DNA of 64,000 nt from Syntrophaceae bacterium. Its GTDB lineage: Bacteria > Desulfobacterota > Syntrophia > Syntrophales > PHBD01. A model generated the notes under the pieces. That model did no database searches. It was not told the DNA's origin and was given only the letters and a program-made list of their open reading frames with translations. Below are positions 52,325-61,285 of the stretch, in pieces. Numbering within the stretch: position 1 is the stretch's first letter; every line of letters starts with the position of its first letter. The DNA lies in assembly GCA_013177825.1 (NCBI GenBank), contig JABLXX010000002.1:434001-498000 (forward strand), written 5' to 3'. The position numbers were made by a program, and so were the translations under genes.

Positions 52325-53401
52325 TCAGATCAACCGATACCCGTCTTCCCGGAAAACCCTCAGGCAGGCATCGACGACATAAGGATCGAAGCGGGTTCCC
52401 CGGTATTGAGCGATCTCTTCCAGCGCCCGCTCGATGCCCATGGCCGGCCGGTAGGGGCGATGGGAGGCGATGGCGTCGACCACGTCCGCCACGGCGATGA
52501 TCCGGGCCTCCAGCATGATGCCGTCTCCGGTCAGTCCCCGGGGATACCCCGAGCCGTCCAGGCGTTCGTGGTGCTGGAGTATGATCTCGGCGATGGGCCA
52601 GGGGAAGTCGATCTCCTTCAGAATGCAGTGGCCGGCCTCCGAATGGGTCCGGATCAGGCGCAGTTCGAGTTCGGATAGAGCGGCGGGCTTGCTGAGGATT
52701 TCCGCCGGGACGGAGATCTTCCCGATGTCATGAACCACGCCGGCCATGTGAATCCCATCGGTCCTGTCCGGGGCCAGTCCCATTTCCTCCGCAATGGAGC
52801 GGGACAGGTTTGCCACCTTCCTCTGATGTCCAGCCGTGTAGGGATCCCTTGATTCAACTACCAGAGTCATAGCCTGGATCACCGCTTCCATTGCCTTTCT
52901 CAGCTTCTTCAGGCTGGCGTCCAGAGCCTCACCGGTTTTCTCGAGCTCCATCGTCCGGTCCTGGACGAGTTCCTCCAGTATCTCCCTTTTTTCATTGACC
53001 ATCCGCTCCAGGAAAATATTGTGGGTGCTGCGGTCGATGGCCGAGAAAAGGCGCTCCTTGGCGATGGGCTTTATCACGTACTGGCTGATGTTGATGTCGA
53101 TGGCGTCCAGGAGATATCTCGTATCGTCGTGCGCCGAGGTGACGATGATTTCCGTCCGTGGAGACAAGGAGCGGATTTCCCTGGCCATTTCCAGGCCGCT
53201 CATAACGGGCATGCGAATGTCCGTGACGACGATATCGGGATGCCGCTCCTTGAAACAGTGCAGGCCCTCTCTCCCGTTTTTTGCAAGATTGATTTCGGTG
53301 ACCTTGTTTTTCAGGAGTTCGCCCACCGCTTCCAGGGTGTATTCCTCGTCTTCCACGTAGAGGAGGGAAATGTCGTGCAACGCTTTGTTCTCAGGATTCA
53401 T
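52325..53401 (-). CDS. response regulator with HD-GYP phosphodiesterase domain
   Basis: This 358-residue protein has a receiver domain (residues about 10-125; phospho-accepting Asp in DIVVTDIRMPVMSG). A coiled-coil linker follows, then an HD-GYP domain (about 185-355) with HDIGKISVPAEIL and HHERLDGSGYPRGL. It should hydrolyse cyclic di-GMP when phosphorylated. The start (ATG 53401) overlaps the end of the sensor kinase gene by 11 bases, so kinase and regulator are coupled partners. Confidence 0.94.
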   Translation of the reverse strand: MNPENKALHDISLLYVEDEEYTLEAVGELLKNKVTEINLAKNGREGLHCFKERHPDIVVTDIRMPVMSGLEMAREIRSLSPRTEIIVTSAHDDTRYLLDAIDINISQYVIKPIAKERLFSAIDRSTHNIFLERMVNEKREILEELVQDRTMELEKTGEALDASLKKLRKAMEAVIQAMTLVVESRDPYTAGHQRKVANLSRSIAEEMGLAPDRTDGIHMAGVVHDIGKISVPAEILSKPAALSELELRLIRTHSEAGHCILKEIDFPWPIAEIILQHHERLDGSGYPRGLTGDGIMLEARIIAVADVVDAIASHRPYRPAMGIERALEEIAQYRGTRFDPYVVDACLRVFREDGYRLI

Positions 53402-55328
53402 AAGGCACCTCGATTCGGAATTCCGCCCCGCCAGGGGCATTGCGGGCGGAGAGTGTTCCCGCCATGCTTTGTTCGATGATCGTCTTCGACATGTACAGGC
53501 CGATGCCGGTCCCTTTTCCTTCTTCCTTGGTTGAAAAATACGGATCGAAGACCCGGTCCAGGTATTCCTCGGCGATGCCGCCGCCGTTGTCGCCGATGAC
53601 GACCACGGCCTTCCCGTTCTCCGCAAAAGCGGAGACGGTGACTTCCGGATATTCGGTTTCCCGCTCGATCAGCACGTCCAGGGCGTTCTGCAGGATGTTC
53701 AGAATAACCTGGGCGTATTCGTTCGGAAACCCGTACAGGAGCGGATCGTCCTTGACCTGAAGAGCCAGAACGATTCCCCGGTTCTTGAATCCGCCATCGA
53801 GGAACGAAATCGCGCTCGTGATGACCTCCTGCAGGCGGAAGGACTGCTTCTCCTTGCGGGGCCGGAAAAAGTTGCGGAAGTCGTCGATCGTCCGGGACAT
53901 GAACTGGATCAGGTCCATCGCCTTCTTGGTCTGAAAATCCAGGTAACGGGACGTGAGGGTCCCGTGGCTCATGGCCTCCGGCAGGAGCTGGAACAGCGCG
54001 CCCACGGCGTTGAGGGGCTGCCGCCACTGGTGGGCGATGTTTCCGATCATCTGTCCCATGGCGGCCTGCCTGGACTGGGTGATGAGGAGAGCATCCTTTT
54101 CCCGGTTTTTCTGCAGCTCCTCCTGGACGCGTTCTTCGAGGGTCCGGTTGAGTTCCTCCAGTTCCTGCTGCTTTTCCTTGAGTTTCCGGTCGATCTCCTT
54201 CTTTTCTTCCAGGTTGCGGAGGAAGGTGTTGAACCAGAGAATCAGGTCTCCGATCTCGTCGCGGGAAGTCTCCTCCAGCCGGACACCGGGCCGGATCGTT
54301 CCGTTCTGAATTCTCCTGAACAGATCGGTCATTTTCTTCACGGGGCGGACGATGTTCCGGTACAGCAGGATGGAGAAAATAAGACACAGAACGAAGCAGG
54401 CCGCTGCGATGGCCAGGGTGTTGTGGCGGATTCCGGCCAGCGCGGTGGCGATTTCCCGTTCCGGCGTCAGGCTCAGGAGGATCCATCCGCTCTTTCCGGA
54501 GAGGCGATATGTGGCGGAGTAATCATGGTCGCCGATCCGGTCGCGGAATGGAACCATCGGCTTCTGCTTCAGGAGGTCCGCCGTGAAGTCCGGGTTCACC
54601 GAGGTCCCGATGAGTGTCCGGTCGGGGTGAAAGACGATCCGGGACTTTCTGTCGATCACCATGTAGGTCTGGGAGCGCGGTGTATCCTGCATGAAGCTGT
54701 CATGAAAGTGCCGGGCGTCGTAATTCACGATCAGAAGGCCCAGCGGTTCTTCGGCGAGTCTCTGCATGTTCATGGTCTTCAGGATGCGGACCGCCGTGAT
54801 GACGCGGGGATGCGCCGAATGGACGTTCACGTTTTCCTCGATGCCCGCCCAGTAGACCGGCCGGGATGAGGCGCGGGCGGCCTCGAACAGGGACTCCTTC
54901 CGTTCCAGTTTCGTGTTTTCGACGTTCAGCGTGTCGCCGACGTGATAGTGCGTTCCGGACAGGGAGAAGATGTCGATGGAGACGAGACCCCGCAGATTCA
55001 GGTAGCCGCTCAGGATGTAGCCGATCTTCGCCTGGGTGGACAGCTTGTTGAACGGCGACTTTTCCTCCCGGTCTTCCTTCAGGACGGCTGTAATGTCATC
55101 ATGCCCGGCAACGTTCGCCATCAGGCTCTCCACCTCGTCCATGACCAGTTCCAGGTAATTCATCTTGGCGCTCATCGTCATCCGGGTGAGATCATGGATG
55201 GATTGATTCATGGCGTGAAGGGAAACGTTGTAGGAGATGATCCCGAACAGGATGAGCGGGACGATGCCGGTCAGGGTCAGGTAGGCGAAGACCTTGAGCA
55301 GAATGGGGGATGGAATGCAGTGTTTCAT
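53391..55328 (-). CDS. membrane sensor histidine kinase
   Basis: The 645 residues form a transmembrane helix (about 11-33), a periplasmic Cache-like sensor region (about 35-300), a second helix (about 305-327), HAMP (about 328-382), a coiled coil, and HisKA with the phosphorylated histidine in GNIAHQWRQPLNAVGAL. The ATPase domain has N box ILNILQNALDVL, DNGGGI and GTGIGLYMSKTI. It is followed directly by an HD-GYP response regulator and preceded by a periplasmic binding-protein gene 38 bp upstream, which may supply its ligand. Confidence 0.94.
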   Translation of the reverse strand: MKHCIPSPILLKVFAYLTLTGIVPLILFGIISYNVSLHAMNQSIHDLTRMTMSAKMNYLELVMDEVESLMANVAGHDDITAVLKEDREEKSPFNKLSTQAKIGYILSGYLNLRGLVSIDIFSLSGTHYHVGDTLNVENTKLERKESLFEAARASSRPVYWAGIEENVNVHSAHPRVITAVRILKTMNMQRLAEEPLGLLIVNYDARHFHDSFMQDTPRSQTYMVIDRKSRIVFHPDRTLIGTSVNPDFTADLLKQKPMVPFRDRIGDHDYSATYRLSGKSGWILLSLTPEREIATALAGIRHNTLAIAAACFVLCLIFSILLYRNIVRPVKKMTDLFRRIQNGTIRPGVRLEETSRDEIGDLILWFNTFLRNLEEKKEIDRKLKEKQQELEELNRTLEERVQEELQKNREKDALLITQSRQAAMGQMIGNIAHQWRQPLNAVGALFQLLPEAMSHGTLTSRYLDFQTKKAMDLIQFMSRTIDDFRNFFRPRKEKQSFRLQEVITSAISFLDGGFKNRGIVLALQVKDDPLLYGFPNEYAQVILNILQNALDVLIERETEYPEVTVSAFAENGKAVVVIGDNGGGIAEEYLDRVFDPYFSTKEEGKGTGIGLYMSKTIIEQSMAGTLSARNAPGGAEFRIEVPYES

Positions 55329-55366
55329 GCCGGATGTCCTTCTCAGATGTCGGGTAAGACTTAGAT

Positions 55367-56389
55367 TCAGATGTCTTTCTCCGTGATCAGCCGCACATCG
55401 ACCAGCGTTTCCGCGGGAACTTCCGCTTTTCGGAGGAGGTTCACGGCGGCCTTGACCCCTTCGTAGCCCTGCAGCGCCGCCTGCTGATCGATCGTCACCC
55501 GCAGTTTCCCCGCGCGGAGGGCGTCCCCGACTTCGGAAAGATTGTCAAAGCCTGCAACGAGGACGTCTCTCCGTCTTTTTTCGTCCAGGTATTCGATCAC
55601 CCCCAGGGCCATCATGTCATTGGAGCAGAAGACCACGCCGATCCGGGGATGATTCCGGAAAATTTGCCCCGCGACTTTATAGGCCTCGTCGATCTTCCAG
55701 TTGGCTGTTTCCATGGCGACGACGGAGAGTTTCGGATTTTCGCGGAAAGCCTTCAACGCACCCTTTTTCCGCTGCTCGGCATTGTCCGCTCCCCGGATCC
55801 CTTCGATAATCGCCGCCTCCGTCGGCCTGGCAATCTGCCCGCTTACATGCTTCGCCGAGAGGTAGGCCCCCCGGTGGTTGTCCACGCTGATGAAGGGAAT
55901 GTCGTTCAGGCCTGCCTGTCGGGCATGTTCCCGGTCCAGGCGGTTGTCGATGTTGACGATCATGACTCCTTTTCCCCGGGCCTTGCGGAGGGCGGGAATC
56001 AGCCTGGTGGAATCGGCGGGGGCGATGACGATCGCGTCGATTTTCTGTTCCGTCAGCTCCTCGATGATGGCGATCTGCTGATCGACGGAGGTCTCCTTGG
56101 CGCCGGTCTTGACGATCAGCTCGACGTCCAGGTCCCGCTCCGCCCGCCGGGCGCCCTTCTCCATCTCTACAAAGAAGGGATTCGTCAGGGTCTTCATCAC
56201 CAGCGCGACCCGCTTCCGCTGGGTGACATGGGAGGGCTGTCCCGGCGGATCCTGAGCCTGCCGGTTGTTCAGGTACAGGTTGTCCTGATAAGGACTGGCG
56301 GATTCCCGATCTTTGCATCCCTCAAAGGCGGCCAGGATGGCCAGTGCGGTAAGCAGGGCCGTGGTGACGGCAAAGGCGACTTTCTTCAT
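55367..56389 (-). CDS. periplasmic sugar-type binding protein, orphan of ABC genes
   Basis: This 340-residue exported protein has a signal segment VAFAVTTALLTALAILAAF, and a cysteine (Cys25) in FEGC is a doubtful lipobox. The rest is a periplasmic-binding-protein-like fold of the ribose/LacI type: RVALVMKTLTNPFFVEMEKG, IDAIVIAPADSTRLIPAL, GKGVMIVNIDNRL and VVFCSNDMMALGVIEYL. No ABC permease or ATPase is adjacent. Its position, first in an operon with a sensor kinase, suggests it senses a sugar or similar ligand and signals through the kinase. Confidence 0.85.
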   Translation of the reverse strand: MKKVAFAVTTALLTALAILAAFEGCKDRESASPYQDNLYLNNRQAQDPPGQPSHVTQRKRVALVMKTLTNPFFVEMEKGARRAERDLDVELIVKTGAKETSVDQQIAIIEELTEQKIDAIVIAPADSTRLIPALRKARGKGVMIVNIDNRLDREHARQAGLNDIPFISVDNHRGAYLSAKHVSGQIARPTEAAIIEGIRGADNAEQRKKGALKAFRENPKLSVVAMETANWKIDEAYKVAGQIFRNHPRIGVVFCSNDMMALGVIEYLDEKRRRDVLVAGFDNLSEVGDALRAGKLRVTIDQQAALQGYEGVKAAVNLLRKAEVPAETLVDVRLITEKDI

Positions 56390-56603
56390 GATCGTATTTC
56401 TCCAGCTTGATGGATCCGGGAAGCGGGCCCCCGGAGATCGATCTCCGTCCCGGAGCCCCCGCCCCCGATCCGGGGTTTCCCTACCCGTTGAGCCGCACAG
56501 CGGCCGCCATGGCGTGACGGGTCCGGCGGTTTTCGTTTTTGCCTGTGATTATTTCAAAGTTGACGGTGCATGTTCCACGAAAAGCCTTGTGACTTCGCGG
56601 ATT

Positions 56604-56670
56604 GGATAGGATGGAATGGAGGGATAAACAATGCTGGTTATGCTCATACGTAATGTATAAGCATATTAGG
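56604..56670. repeat. degenerate direct repeat, left copy
   Basis: GGATAGGATGGAA (56604-56616) recurs exactly at 58826-58838, and CTCATAC (56643-56649) recurs at 58865-58871 with the same 39-bp offset, so the homology covers about 65-70 bp with scattered changes. The copies flank the frameshifted metallopeptidase gene and lie 2.2 kb apart. The remaining part of the 544-bp gap (56390-56933) is AT-rich and should hold the promoter of the binding-protein operon; I could not define it. Confidence 0.55.
56639..56665. promoter_or_regulatory. 27-bp imperfect palindrome upstream of the binding-protein operon
   Basis: TATGCTCATAC (56639-56649), GTAAT, GTATAAGCATA (56655-56665) is an inverted repeat with one mismatch in 11. 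It lies 250 bp upstream of the binding-protein start and within the left direct-repeat copy. The symmetry is not conserved in the right copy. It could be an operator. Confidence 0.4.
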
Positions 56671-56933
56671 TATATTGAGGTAGCGCTTTGAAATTGTAGG
56701 ATTTGTGCAGCGTAAAAGCAGGTAGAGTGAAGTCTTTCAAGGATGTATTATTTCTGAACTCACAGACCCGGAGGATTGAAGTCAGCGGGTCAGGGAAAAG
56801 ATCACTACCACGCCATACGTCCTGGCTAGACCGGGATTATCCTTCAAATGGCCGGAGCTTTCGATCTCCGCTTCAAAATGCAGGGAATTTGTGCCGAGCC
56901 CTTTATCGGATGGGATTCAATAACGGATTCAAC

Positions 56934-58594
56934 TCACTCTGTATTGCCTTGGCTTGGGGTTCCCGATTTCCATGCCGCTTCCGGAATTCCGGTGTATGCC
57001 GATACGTCAGGCTCCCAGACTTGTCCGCGCATAAGATCGCGATAGTACCCCATCCATCCGTCCGTGGAAGATTTCGTGTACCCATGCAATTTCATTCCAT
57101 CGGCGTCTTTCCGCGGCATTGGATATCCAGGTGTTCGGAAGAAATAGCACGCACCATGCAACCATTCATGCAAAAATGGCTCCCCGAAAGCTTCTCCAAT
57201 TCCTGTCCACCAGAAACTCCTGCCTGCAATGAGGCTGGAGAAGGTCGCAGTCCCATTGTTGACAGATGTGCCTCCCAATCCCCAATAGGCGTCAATGGAT
57301 CCATTGTTCCAGACAACATGCACCGCATCGTATTTACCCTTCGGAGCAAATTGATTTAACTCGGTTTGTATGTCCAGATTACTGAGCCAGTAATAGTTTC
57401 CGTTGTATTGGCTTATCTTTGTGACCGGCTTTGAAATTTCAACGATATCGTATGTGCTTGATATAACGCCATCTGAGCCGTCTGTGATTAAATTCGGCAG
57501 ATTCTTGAAGGCATTGACGACTGTCGTTCTGAGATCGTCACTCATGCTTCCTTTGTAGGTCCTTGTTTCGCCGTCTTTGACGTATTCAACATCCGTATGG
57601 GGATAAACAAGCAAAAGGTGATGATGGGTTGATGTTGAAACAGCATCATCCGACTGTGTCGTGACGCAGGCCAGGGTACTCGGCCGCGATTCACCGCCGG
57701 CCGCATCGAAGGCGGAGACCTGATAACAATATGGGGTTTGCGCAGCCAGGCCTGTGTCGCTTGCGGAGGTTCCCGTGACGGATATTAGATATGCGCCATC
57801 CCGGTAAATCTTGTAACCGGCGACACCTGCATTATCTGTCGATGCGGACCAGGAAAGATCGATCCGGATGACGAAAATGCCGCAATCAGAAAGTCTGTCG
57901 GCGTTGAAGGAGGCGACAACGAATCGAGAACAGGGTCTCCAGGGTCGGCGATATAGGACTGTATGTATGCGGTTGTCTGGCTCCGGGTTGGGATGGTCGA
58001 AGAGTCCAGGGTAACCGCATCGAGAAAGTCGCGAGCCGCCGGGAAATCGACACCGTCTGCGATGTAGGTGACCAGATAATCCCGACCGTCCAGCTCCGGA
58101 TCGACGGTCCATGTGAATTGATTCGCCGCAGCGAGCTTGTTGTTGATCGTTAAAAGGTCGTCACCCTGGGCATTGTTCAGGGCGGTCAGCATGATTGTGG
58201 CGGAGGTTAATCGGCCCGTATTGAAACCGTTGCTGTAGAAATTCAACTCTTCTGCTGTTGCATCGCGGTTAAACATCGTCAGGTGAATTTGGTTGATAAA
58301 GGCGGAGACGTTGCCGCCGTTGATTGTTCCATAGCGTGCCCGTGCTTCGGGGGAATTCGCAAACGCCTCGATAATGGCGGACATGTCTCCGCCCTTGCCG
58401 TCCAGCTTTTCGGTCCAGTAGATCAGCCCTCCCGGATCTGCCGGTCTGTGATAGAAACCGATATAGGACTTTTGCACCATATTGGCAGAATCGGATGTCA
58501 CTGCACTCGCAGTTGAATGCCATGTGAGCGCAAGAAGAAGAAAAAAGCGCAGAGGAGAAACAATGAGATAGAGATAATGAATGTCTCTATTCAT
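56934..58594 (-). pseudogene. secreted DUF4214-FN3-metallopeptidase-like gene with a frameshift
   Basis: Two overlapping minus-strand frames join into one protein. The first starts at ATG 58594 (GGAGG ahead) with a signal peptide (FFLLLALTWHSTASAV) and a DUF4214-type segment (SYIGFYHRPADPGGLIYWTE). It runs out of register near 57866. The second continues with an FN3 module (RIDLSWSASTDNAGVAGYK, YCYQVSAFDAAGG). It ends in a domain with HEWLHG (HExxH zinc-protease motif) and a following DGMKLHGYT. A one-base deletion near 57866 would restore SSSRIDLSW. The region is lower in GC than its surroundings. A real pseudogene and a sequencing error cannot be told apart here. Confidence 0.75.
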
Positions 58595-58825
58595 ACGTCC
58601 TCCGTAGACAGCTTTTTTGCTATAGGATTGGTGTTTCCCGGTATTCGGATTCATTTGCCGACAGCCTTCGTGATGGTTTCATTCATGGAAATTTCTTCAA
58701 TCAGCAGCCTTGATAAGAAGCCCGATATCGCCTGGCGTGCCGGCAAGCAGGACTTGCAGTCGCTCTGGATCATTCAGGTTGTGGACGGTTGAGGCTGATG
58801 GGGAAACAGTCAGAATTGGAGAATC

Positions 58826-58893
58826 GGATAGGATGGAAAGAATAGGTTATCAATACCTGATTTACTCATACACATCGCATAAACACATCCGGC
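58826..58893. repeat. degenerate direct repeat, right copy
   Basis: This is the partner of 56604-56670; exact blocks GGATAGGATGGAA (58826-58838) and CTCATAC (58865-58871) are collinear with the left copy. It lies in the 461-bp gap 58595-59055 between the pseudogene start and accC, where no gene is supported. Confidence 0.55.
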
Positions 58894-58966
58894 ATGATGG
58901 AGGAACGGACTGATTCTGTTTTTTTATTTCAGGCTTGGTGAGTGTTAAGATGGGGTCGTCTTGAAA

Positions 58967-59009
58967 GGAAAGAGGGAACGGATCTCAGATCCATCCCCTC
59001 TTCTCTTTC
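58967..59009 (-). terminator. hairpin after accC
   Basis: On the minus strand GAAAGAGAAGAGGGGATGGATC, a 3-nt loop and GATCCGTTCCCTCTTTCC form a long imperfect stem about 46 bases past the accC stop. The following tract is pyrimidine-rich but has few consecutive T residues. Confidence 0.45.
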
Positions 59010-59055
59010 AGCTTGCGTTGCCAGCATATCCTGCTGTTTCCGGAGCACGCTGTTT

Positions 59056-60414
59056 CTATGCCGTCAGGCGTTTCACGAACCGGGTCGTGTAGGTTCCGTC
59101 AATGAATTTTTCGCTTTCCAGGGCGCTCAGGTGGAAGGGAATCGTCGTGCGGACGCCTTCGACGACGGTTTCCCGGAGGGCGCGCTTCATGCGCATGACC
59201 GCCTCGTCGCGGGTTCGCCCCCAGGCCAGGAGTTTGAACAGCATCGGGTCGTAGAGAGGGGAGATCTCCGTTCCCTCCACGATCCCTTCGTCGACGCGCA
59301 CTCCCAGTCCATGGGGTAGATGGAGGCGGGTCACCCGGCCCGGGCTGGGGAGAAAGTTGTTCGCCGGGTCTTCCGCCGTGATCCTGCACTCGATGGCGTG
59401 CGTCTGGAAGCGGACATCCTCCTGGGAGCAGGGCAGGGCCTCCCCTGCGGCGATGCGGATCTGCTCCTTCACGATGTCGATGCCCGTGGCCAGCTCCGTG
59501 ATGCCGTGCTCCACCTGGAGGCGGCAGTTGACCTCGTTGAAGAAGAACTCCCGCGTATCCTGGCAGTAGAGGAACTCGACGGTCATCAGGCTGTCGCACT
59601 GGAGCGCCATGGCGATCTCCACGGCGGCGATGCCCATCTTCATGCTCAGCAGGTACGGCAGCCTCGGGCAGGGAGTCTCCTCGATCAGCTTCTGGAATCT
59701 CCGCTGGATCGAGCAGTCCCGGTGCCCGATGTTGAGGAAGTGCCCCATTTTGTCGGCCAGCACCTGGGACTCGATGTGCTTCGCCCCCGGCAGGAATTTT
59801 TCGATGTAGAAGCTGGAGATGCCGAAGGCCCTCTCCCCGCGGACCTGGGCATGGCGGATGGCCTTGAGCATCTCTTCCCGGTCTCTCGCGATCCGCATGC
59901 CGATTCCGCCGCCGCCGCCGGAGGGCTTGACGATGACGGGCCAGCCGATTCCCTCGGCGATCTCGACTGCATGCCGGATGCCCTCGGGATCGGAGCAGCG
60001 GATGGCCTCCTCGGAGCCCGGAACCACGGGAACGCCGATCATTTTCATCAGGCTGCGCGCCTTGTTCTTGGGTTTGGCGTTGCACATGGAGGCGTTGGAA
60101 GGGCCGATGAAGGCCAGTTGGTGAGCGTCGCACAATTCAATGAACCGTGGATTTTCCGCCAGGAAGCCATATCCCGGATGAATGGCTTCCGCGTGGGCTT
60201 TTTCGGCTATCGAAACGAGTTCCTGCATCTGGAGGTAGCCCTGCCCGGGGCCCCCCGCTTCGATCCGGCGGGCCTCGTCGGCCAGCCGGACGTGCAGTGC
60301 GTTTGCGTCGTCGTCCGTATAGACGGCGACAGTCCGTATCCCCATTTCCCGGCAGGTTCTCATGACCCGCACGGCGATTTCGCCCCTGTTGGCAACCAAT
60401 ATCTTGTCGAACAA
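59056..60414 (-). CDS. accC: biotin carboxylase
   Basis: This enzyme carboxylates biotin on its carrier protein with ATP and bicarbonate. The 452 residues match the stand-alone AccC length. Motifs include KILVANRGEIAVRVMRTC, IHPGYGFLAEN, the ATP-grasp glycine loop KPSGGGGGIGMR, HIESQVLAD, HRDCSIQRR and FFFNEVNCRLQVEHGITE. I place the start at TTG 60414, giving FDKILVANRG right after the initiator, with AAGGAG six bases ahead. An upstream ATG (60444) is in frame, but it has no such site and would lengthen the protein beyond the family norm. No accB or carboxyltransferase is adjacent; the partial carboxyltransferase at 1-657 is one candidate partner. Confidence 0.95.
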   Translation of the reverse strand: MFDKILVANRGEIAVRVMRTCREMGIRTVAVYTDDDANALHVRLADEARRIEAGGPGQGYLQMQELVSIAEKAHAEAIHPGYGFLAENPRFIELCDAHQLAFIGPSNASMCNAKPKNKARSLMKMIGVPVVPGSEEAIRCSDPEGIRHAVEIAEGIGWPVIVKPSGGGGGIGMRIARDREEMLKAIRHAQVRGERAFGISSFYIEKFLPGAKHIESQVLADKMGHFLNIGHRDCSIQRRFQKLIEETPCPRLPYLLSMKMGIAAVEIAMALQCDSLMTVEFLYCQDTREFFFNEVNCRLQVEHGITELATGIDIVKEQIRIAAGEALPCSQEDVRFQTHAIECRITAEDPANNFLPSPGRVTRLHLPHGLGVRVDEGIVEGTEISPLYDPMLFKLLAWGRTRDEAVMRMKRALRETVVEGVRTTIPFHLSALESEKFIDGTYTTRFVKRLTA

Positions 60415-60668
60415 TGCCCGCTCCTTCGGAACCTTCGATCGCATGAAAACCGGCCGAGGGAATGCAGGATGCATGCCCCTATGGCCGTCGGTATGATAGG
60501 CCATGCCAAGACATTGCAATATCGGCATTTCTCCAATAACGGGTTGGGCGATTGATGACGATTCGGATAGGAATCTGTGAAGATTTGTACGCACAAAACG
60601 GGAAGTCTTCTTCGCACCAGGATCGAAAGCCAAAAGGAGTCTAACCCCTTTTACTCCAGACCCCTTTC

Positions 60669-61283
60669 TCAAAGTGGGATTCTCCGATAGGTCCGTCGCT
60701 CCGTGTCCATGAGGGCGCACTCCCCCTCAGTGACTGCGCCGGCGATGATGATGTACCGTTCCTCCGCCAGCAAGGGGAGATCCTCCGCAGACGGTACGGG
60801 TTCCCGGATCACCTTTCCCCGCCTCAGGCGAAAGAGAACGGGGCTGTGGGAATGGCCACAGAAGAGGGCGGTAAAGGACGTCCGGGCGAAGACCTCGGCG
60901 GCCTTTTCCGTTCCTCCGTCGTCGATGGGGTCGTAGACGGAGCGGACCGTCCCGTCCGGCATGGAATGGGCAAAGAGCAGATCGTCCACGGCGACCCGCA
61001 GGGGCAGGTGCTTCAGGAAGGCGCGAGCCGTTTCTTCCTCTTCGTTCCGGGACGGGTTTTCGTCCAGCAGCCGTTCCACCGCCAGGTCATTGTTACCCTT
61101 GATGACCGTGAGTTCGTGGCGCCGGGCCAGCGCGAGCAGCGTACCGGTCAGCCTTCCCTCCATGGACTCGCACAGATCACCCAGATGGATCAGGCACACG
61201 GCGCCCTGTTCCAGGAGCGCCTCCACGGCCCGTTGGGTGGCCTCCTCGTTCCCGTGGCTGTCGGAGAGAATGCCGATCCGCAT
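60669..61283 (-). CDS. YfcE/MJ0936-like metallophosphoesterase
   Basis: This is a 204-residue cytosolic phosphodiesterase of the calcineurin-like superfamily. The dinuclear metal motifs are present: GILSDSHGNEEA, HLGDLCES, KGNNDLAVE and FCGHSHSPVLFR. The natural substrate is unknown. It starts two bases after the lctP stop, so the two genes are cotranscribed. A weak 5-bp hairpin with AAAA on the plus strand (60632-60657) may end the transcript. The gap 60415-60668 upstream of accC holds no gene. Confidence 0.88.
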   Translation of the reverse strand: MRIGILSDSHGNEEATQRAVEALLEQGAVCLIHLGDLCESMEGRLTGTLLALARRHELTVIKGNNDLAVERLLDENPSRNEEEETARAFLKHLPLRVAVDDLLFAHSMPDGTVRSVYDPIDDGGTEKAAEVFARTSFTALFCGHSHSPVLFRLRRGKVIREPVPSAEDLPLLAEERYIIIAGAVTEGECALMDTERRTYRRIPL

Positions 61284-61285
61284 CT

